64,000 bases of DNA, taken from Vibrio sinensis (GTDB lineage Bacteria; Pseudomonadota; Gammaproteobacteria; Enterobacterales; Vibrionaceae). The stretch spans positions 1 to 64,000 of the forward strand of contig NZ_QVMU01000017.1 of the NCBI RefSeq assembly GCF_003605645.1, read 5' to 3'. Below the pieces are notes generated by a model, which worked only from the letters and a program-made list of their open reading frames with translations, was not told the DNA's origin and did not search any database. Positions 61,338-64,000 of the stretch are shown here, one piece after another (position 1 is the first letter of the stretch; each line of letters starts with the position of its first letter). The position numbers and the translations under genes are program-made.

Positions 61338-63155
61338 TTACGAGACCACTTCTAAATCCGTTTCAGGAATACAGCAGCAAGCGAGAACCATTCCTTTCAC
61401 GCGATTTTGATCAGACAATCCTGGCACATCAGGCTGATGTACACGTCCCGATTCAACAATGACATGACATGCACCACAAAGACCAGCGCGACAGCTATAT
61501 GCGATAGCCACACCCGCTTTTTCTGCTTGTTCTAACAGAGTACTTTGATTGTCTCCAACAAAAACCTGACCATTAACACTTAACTGCACCGCTTTGTGAG
61601 GTTTGATCATTAAGCCACTCACGCCAAACGCTTCTTGATGATAGTTTTCTTCAGGTAATCCTTTTTTCAGTAGCAAATTTTTGGCTTTCTGCATAAAACC
61701 ATCAGGGCCACACACGAAAACTTGGCGCTCTTCCGCTCGTTGAATCTGTTTAATATGCGCGAATGTTAAACGCCCCTTTAAACCAAACCAATCTGCAGGA
61801 GCTTGGCTCAATGAAATTATTACTTTCAAACCAGCATGTTGCTTTTTCAATTCCTGCAACTCTTGATGACAGGGAATATCTTCCACGCAGCTGCATTGGT
61901 GATAGAACACCGTATCATGCAGTTGCCCCTTGTCAGCAAGAAACCTTAGCATGGAGAGCATTGGTGTAATGCCACTCCCAGCCGAAAGTAACAGCAATGG
62001 TTGATCGTGCTTATCAGCTAAATGAAATGAACCATCAGGAGTGTCACAATCAAGCGCGTCGCCTACATTTAAGTTATCCACCAGCCAATTCGAAACACGG
62101 CCACCATCAATACGTTTTACGGAAATAGCTAAGCGCCCAGGTCGAGAGGGACTGGAAGAAAGTGTGTACCGACGAGCAACCGTCTCTTCTCCCATTTCAA
62201 CGCTAATCGGTAAGTGCTGGCCCGGTTGATAAACCGGTGTATCCCCATGCTGAGGCTCTAACCAAAAAGTAATGAAATCACGCGCGATTTCTTCTCGCTC
62301 TACACAAGTCATAGTGAGTTTTGAGGGCGATTGATCTTCGTAATGCTCTTTATGTTTATACTCTAAAACAACGACTTCATCACCTTGACGAATCATCCCC
62401 TCATTTTTTGCGACTAAATTCTGTCCAAAAAATACGCCGCCACGTTCATTTGCTCGAAACTGAGATAAGGTATTTAATGGCTCTTTCGTTTCTCGAAACT
62501 CACCTTTATCAACATCAACCGTCGTCAAAATACAACGTTCACAAGGTTTCACAAACTCGAACTCCACTTCACCAATTCGAACTCGCTTCCAGCTATCTTC
62601 AATAAAAGGCTCATCACCAGAAACCACTAAGTTCGGTCGAAATTGATCCATTACATGATGCTCTGGGCTACGTCGATTTAACTCTTCCAACGAAGCTTCG
62701 CTGATCATCAACATAGGATAACCATCTGCAAAGCTTACATTGTGACCCACTTTCTCTCGGATTCGATTCGACTGCTCGCCGGTAAACAACAGTTCCACTC
62801 GCTGGCCTAATACATCACTAAACCAATCATCCGCCTCATCAGTGGTGGTATAAGCAATAAAAGTATCATTGAATACTGTAGCATTCGATTCTTGTAATTT
62901 GAAATCGCTATAACGAATACGCAGAGGTGTTTTATTTGCGGCCGTAAAAATCAGTCCATCTGGAGTTAGGTTAGATTTGATGGTGACCATTTCTGGATGT
63001 TTTCTTGCTGTCACCATATAGCCATCAGCTTTCGCGACCATAAAGCGACGGTCGAACATCAAACCTTGTTTTTCAACCCAAACGGTAGACATTGAAATAC
63101 CGCCGACTGATTTCACTGGAAATACGTTTATTTTTGATAATGTTGATGCTGACAT
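61338..63155 (-). CDS. MOSC / ferredoxin-reductase / 2Fe-2S hybrid oxidoreductase
   Basis: A 605-residue three-part protein. An N-terminal MOSC module (LSKINVFPVKSVGGISM, FVKPCERCILTTVD) is followed by an FAD/NAD(P) ferredoxin-reductase module (RRYTLSSSPSRPGRLAISVKR, LLLLSAGSGITPMLSML, VFVCGPDGFM) and a C-terminal 2Fe-2S ferredoxin (YSCRAGLCGACHV with a further cysteine in VLACC). The fusion combines a YcbX-like molybdenum-cofactor domain with an Hcr-like electron-transfer chain and probably reduces N-hydroxylated compounds (inference). The ATG at 63153-63155 follows TTAGGGAATGTA. It is divergent from pyrC. Confidence 0.88.
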   Translation of the reverse strand: MSASTLSKINVFPVKSVGGISMSTVWVEKQGLMFDRRFMVAKADGYMVTARKHPEMVTIKSNLTPDGLIFTAANKTPLRIRYSDFKLQESNATVFNDTFIAYTTTDEADDWFSDVLGQRVELLFTGEQSNRIREKVGHNVSFADGYPMLMISEASLEELNRRSPEHHVMDQFRPNLVVSGDEPFIEDSWKRVRIGEVEFEFVKPCERCILTTVDVDKGEFRETKEPLNTLSQFRANERGGVFFGQNLVAKNEGMIRQGDEVVVLEYKHKEHYEDQSPSKLTMTCVEREEIARDFITFWLEPQHGDTPVYQPGQHLPISVEMGEETVARRYTLSSSPSRPGRLAISVKRIDGGRVSNWLVDNLNVGDALDCDTPDGSFHLADKHDQPLLLLSAGSGITPMLSMLRFLADKGQLHDTVFYHQCSCVEDIPCHQELQELKKQHAGLKVIISLSQAPADWFGLKGRLTFAHIKQIQRAEERQVFVCGPDGFMQKAKNLLLKKGLPEENYHQEAFGVSGLMIKPHKAVQLSVNGQVFVGDNQSTLLEQAEKAGVAIAYSCRAGLCGACHVIVESGRVHQPDVPGLSDQNRVKGMVLACCCIPETDLEVVS

Positions 63156-63405
63156 TACATTCCCTAACTCATTGTAATTATGTTGTGATGATAAAAGATC
63201 CATTACTAAATTTCGAACACTTATCCAACAATCCCGCTCGTTACCCGGATGTGAATTAGAAAAGTCACCAATCGAGTACAAAAGGGGGTGAAATATAACC
63301 CCGTTTGCTCTATCATCCTGTCGCCTAAGCGCAAGCGTTTGCTTTTGGATAAAAACCTTGCTTTAGGCTCCAATCAGAATAACTAACTTATGGTGGGAGC
63401 TTTCA

Positions 63406-64000
63406 ATGACAACATTTACTATCACTCGTCCGGACGACTGGCATGTGCATCTTCGTGATGGTGAGGTACTTAAAGATACCGTTCGTGATATTAGCCGTTA
63501 CAATGGACGTGCGCTTATCATGCCAAATACGGTCCCACCGGTTACCGATACCGAGCTTGCCCTAGCCTATCGCGAACGCATTATGGCGGAACAGCCAAGT
63601 GCACAGTTTGAGCCTTTAATGGCACTTTACCTAACTGATAACACCACATCTGATGAAATCCGCAAAGCCAAAGCCTCTGGCAAGATATTTGCGGCAAAAC
63701 TATACCCAGCTGGCGCAACCACCAACTCTGACTCAGGTGTAACATCTGCGAAAAACATCTATCACGTACTAGAAGCAATGCAAGAAGTCGGAATGCTGCT
63801 GCTTATCCACGGTGAAGTGACTACGCACGATGTCGACATTTTTGACCGAGAAAAAACATTCTTAGATACAGTTCTTGCTCCTATCGTGAATGATTTCCCG
63901 AACTTAAAAATTGTTCTAGAACACATCACAACGGCTGAAGCAGCTCAGTTTGTAAAAAATGCAGGTGACAACGTTGGCGCAACAATCACGGCTCACCACT
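63406..64000 (+). CDS. pyrC: Dihydroorotase, N-terminal part (cut by window edge)
   Basis: The first 198 codons of a class II dihydroorotase, the third enzyme of pyrimidine synthesis. TRPDDWHVHLRDG supplies the HxH zinc ligands, AAKLYPAGATTNS the lysine that is carbamylated, and LIHGEV and LEHITT further metal ligands. The gene continues past the right edge. The ATG follows GGTGGGAGCTTTCA. Confidence 0.95.
   Translation, partial: MTTFTITRPDDWHVHLRDGEVLKDTVRDISRYNGRALIMPNTVPPVTDTELALAYRERIMAEQPSAQFEPLMALYLTDNTTSDEIRKAKASGKIFAAKLYPAGATTNSDSGVTSAKNIYHVLEAMQEVGMLLLIHGEVTTHDVDIFDREKTFLDTVLAPIVNDFPNLKIVLEHITTAEAAQFVKNAGDNVGATITAHH

Noticed and set aside
1..64000. CRISPR arrays, rRNA and tRNA genes
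   Set aside because: No regularly spaced repeats and no cloverleaf or rRNA signature sequence was recognised on either strand.

Overview
The window looks like part of a Vibrio genome, most likely the second chromosome. The evidence is gene content: a LuxT-type TetR regulator, a MOSC/ferredoxin-reductase hybrid divergent from pyrC, guaC, YfcZ/YiiS, two diguanylate cyclases, CNNM-type proteins and a REP-associated transposase, all in moderately AT-rich DNA with compact operons and AAGGA-type ribosome binding sites. No rRNA, tRNA or CRISPR array was seen.

Layout. 1-202: 5' end of adhE. 533-4223: an opine-dehydrogenase / YfcC-type transporter / LysR locus. 4551-6829: a membrane diguanylate cyclase and a small outer-membrane barrel protein. 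7050-19690: the most striking block, a divergent ten-gene catabolic island. It has a SnoaL-like dehydratase, two SDRs, an Old Yellow Enzyme, two acyl-CoA ligases, a 3-ketosteroid dehydrogenase-like flavoprotein and a metallo-beta-lactamase-fold hydrolase on the minus strand, and an MFS permease plus a Rieske oxygenase on the plus strand. This resembles a steroid or bile-acid pathway and shares several family types with the clostridial bai operon. 20028-25836: an RsgA-type GTPase, an AT-rich gap, a CHASE-GGDEF protein, an XRE/DUF2975 pair and an AEC transporter.

25914-37075: an eight-gene amino-sugar operon (SSS symporter, AGE epimerase, ceramidase-like hydrolase, NagB, NagA, SIS isomerase, mannonate dehydratase, secreted GH20 hexosaminidase) with a divergent ROK regulator. 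A 22-bp perfect palindrome lies in the shared promoter. 37130-37814: decayed DNA ending in the C-terminus of a phage-type integrase. 37961-43315: guaC, NAD(P)HX repair (nnr), a PAS protein, a receiver-CheC protein and luxT. The guaC upstream region holds tandem hairpins with identical loops and may encode a small RNA.

43815-57746: housekeeping and accessory genes: YfcZ/YiiS, a secreted LRR-like repeat protein, DUF2264, a PlsC-like acyltransferase, an AraC-like protein, GH13, DsbA/FrnE, DUF808, an M14 peptidase, a fatty acyl-CoA ligase and a CNNM pair. 57747-59409: a RAYT transposase flanked by inverted copies of a short GACTGTCCTTG motif, which also recurs near 46.5 kb. 59410-64000: AraC regulator with divergent EamA exporter, the MOSC hybrid oxidoreductase and the 5' part of pyrC.

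The opine, steroid-like and amino-sugar loci all suggest use of animal-derived substrates (mollusc or crustacean tissue, glycans), which is an inference. Starts were moved from the longest ORF to an internal codon where a ribosome binding site decided it. The functions of the steroid-like island, the opine locus and several operon members are inferred from family membership only.
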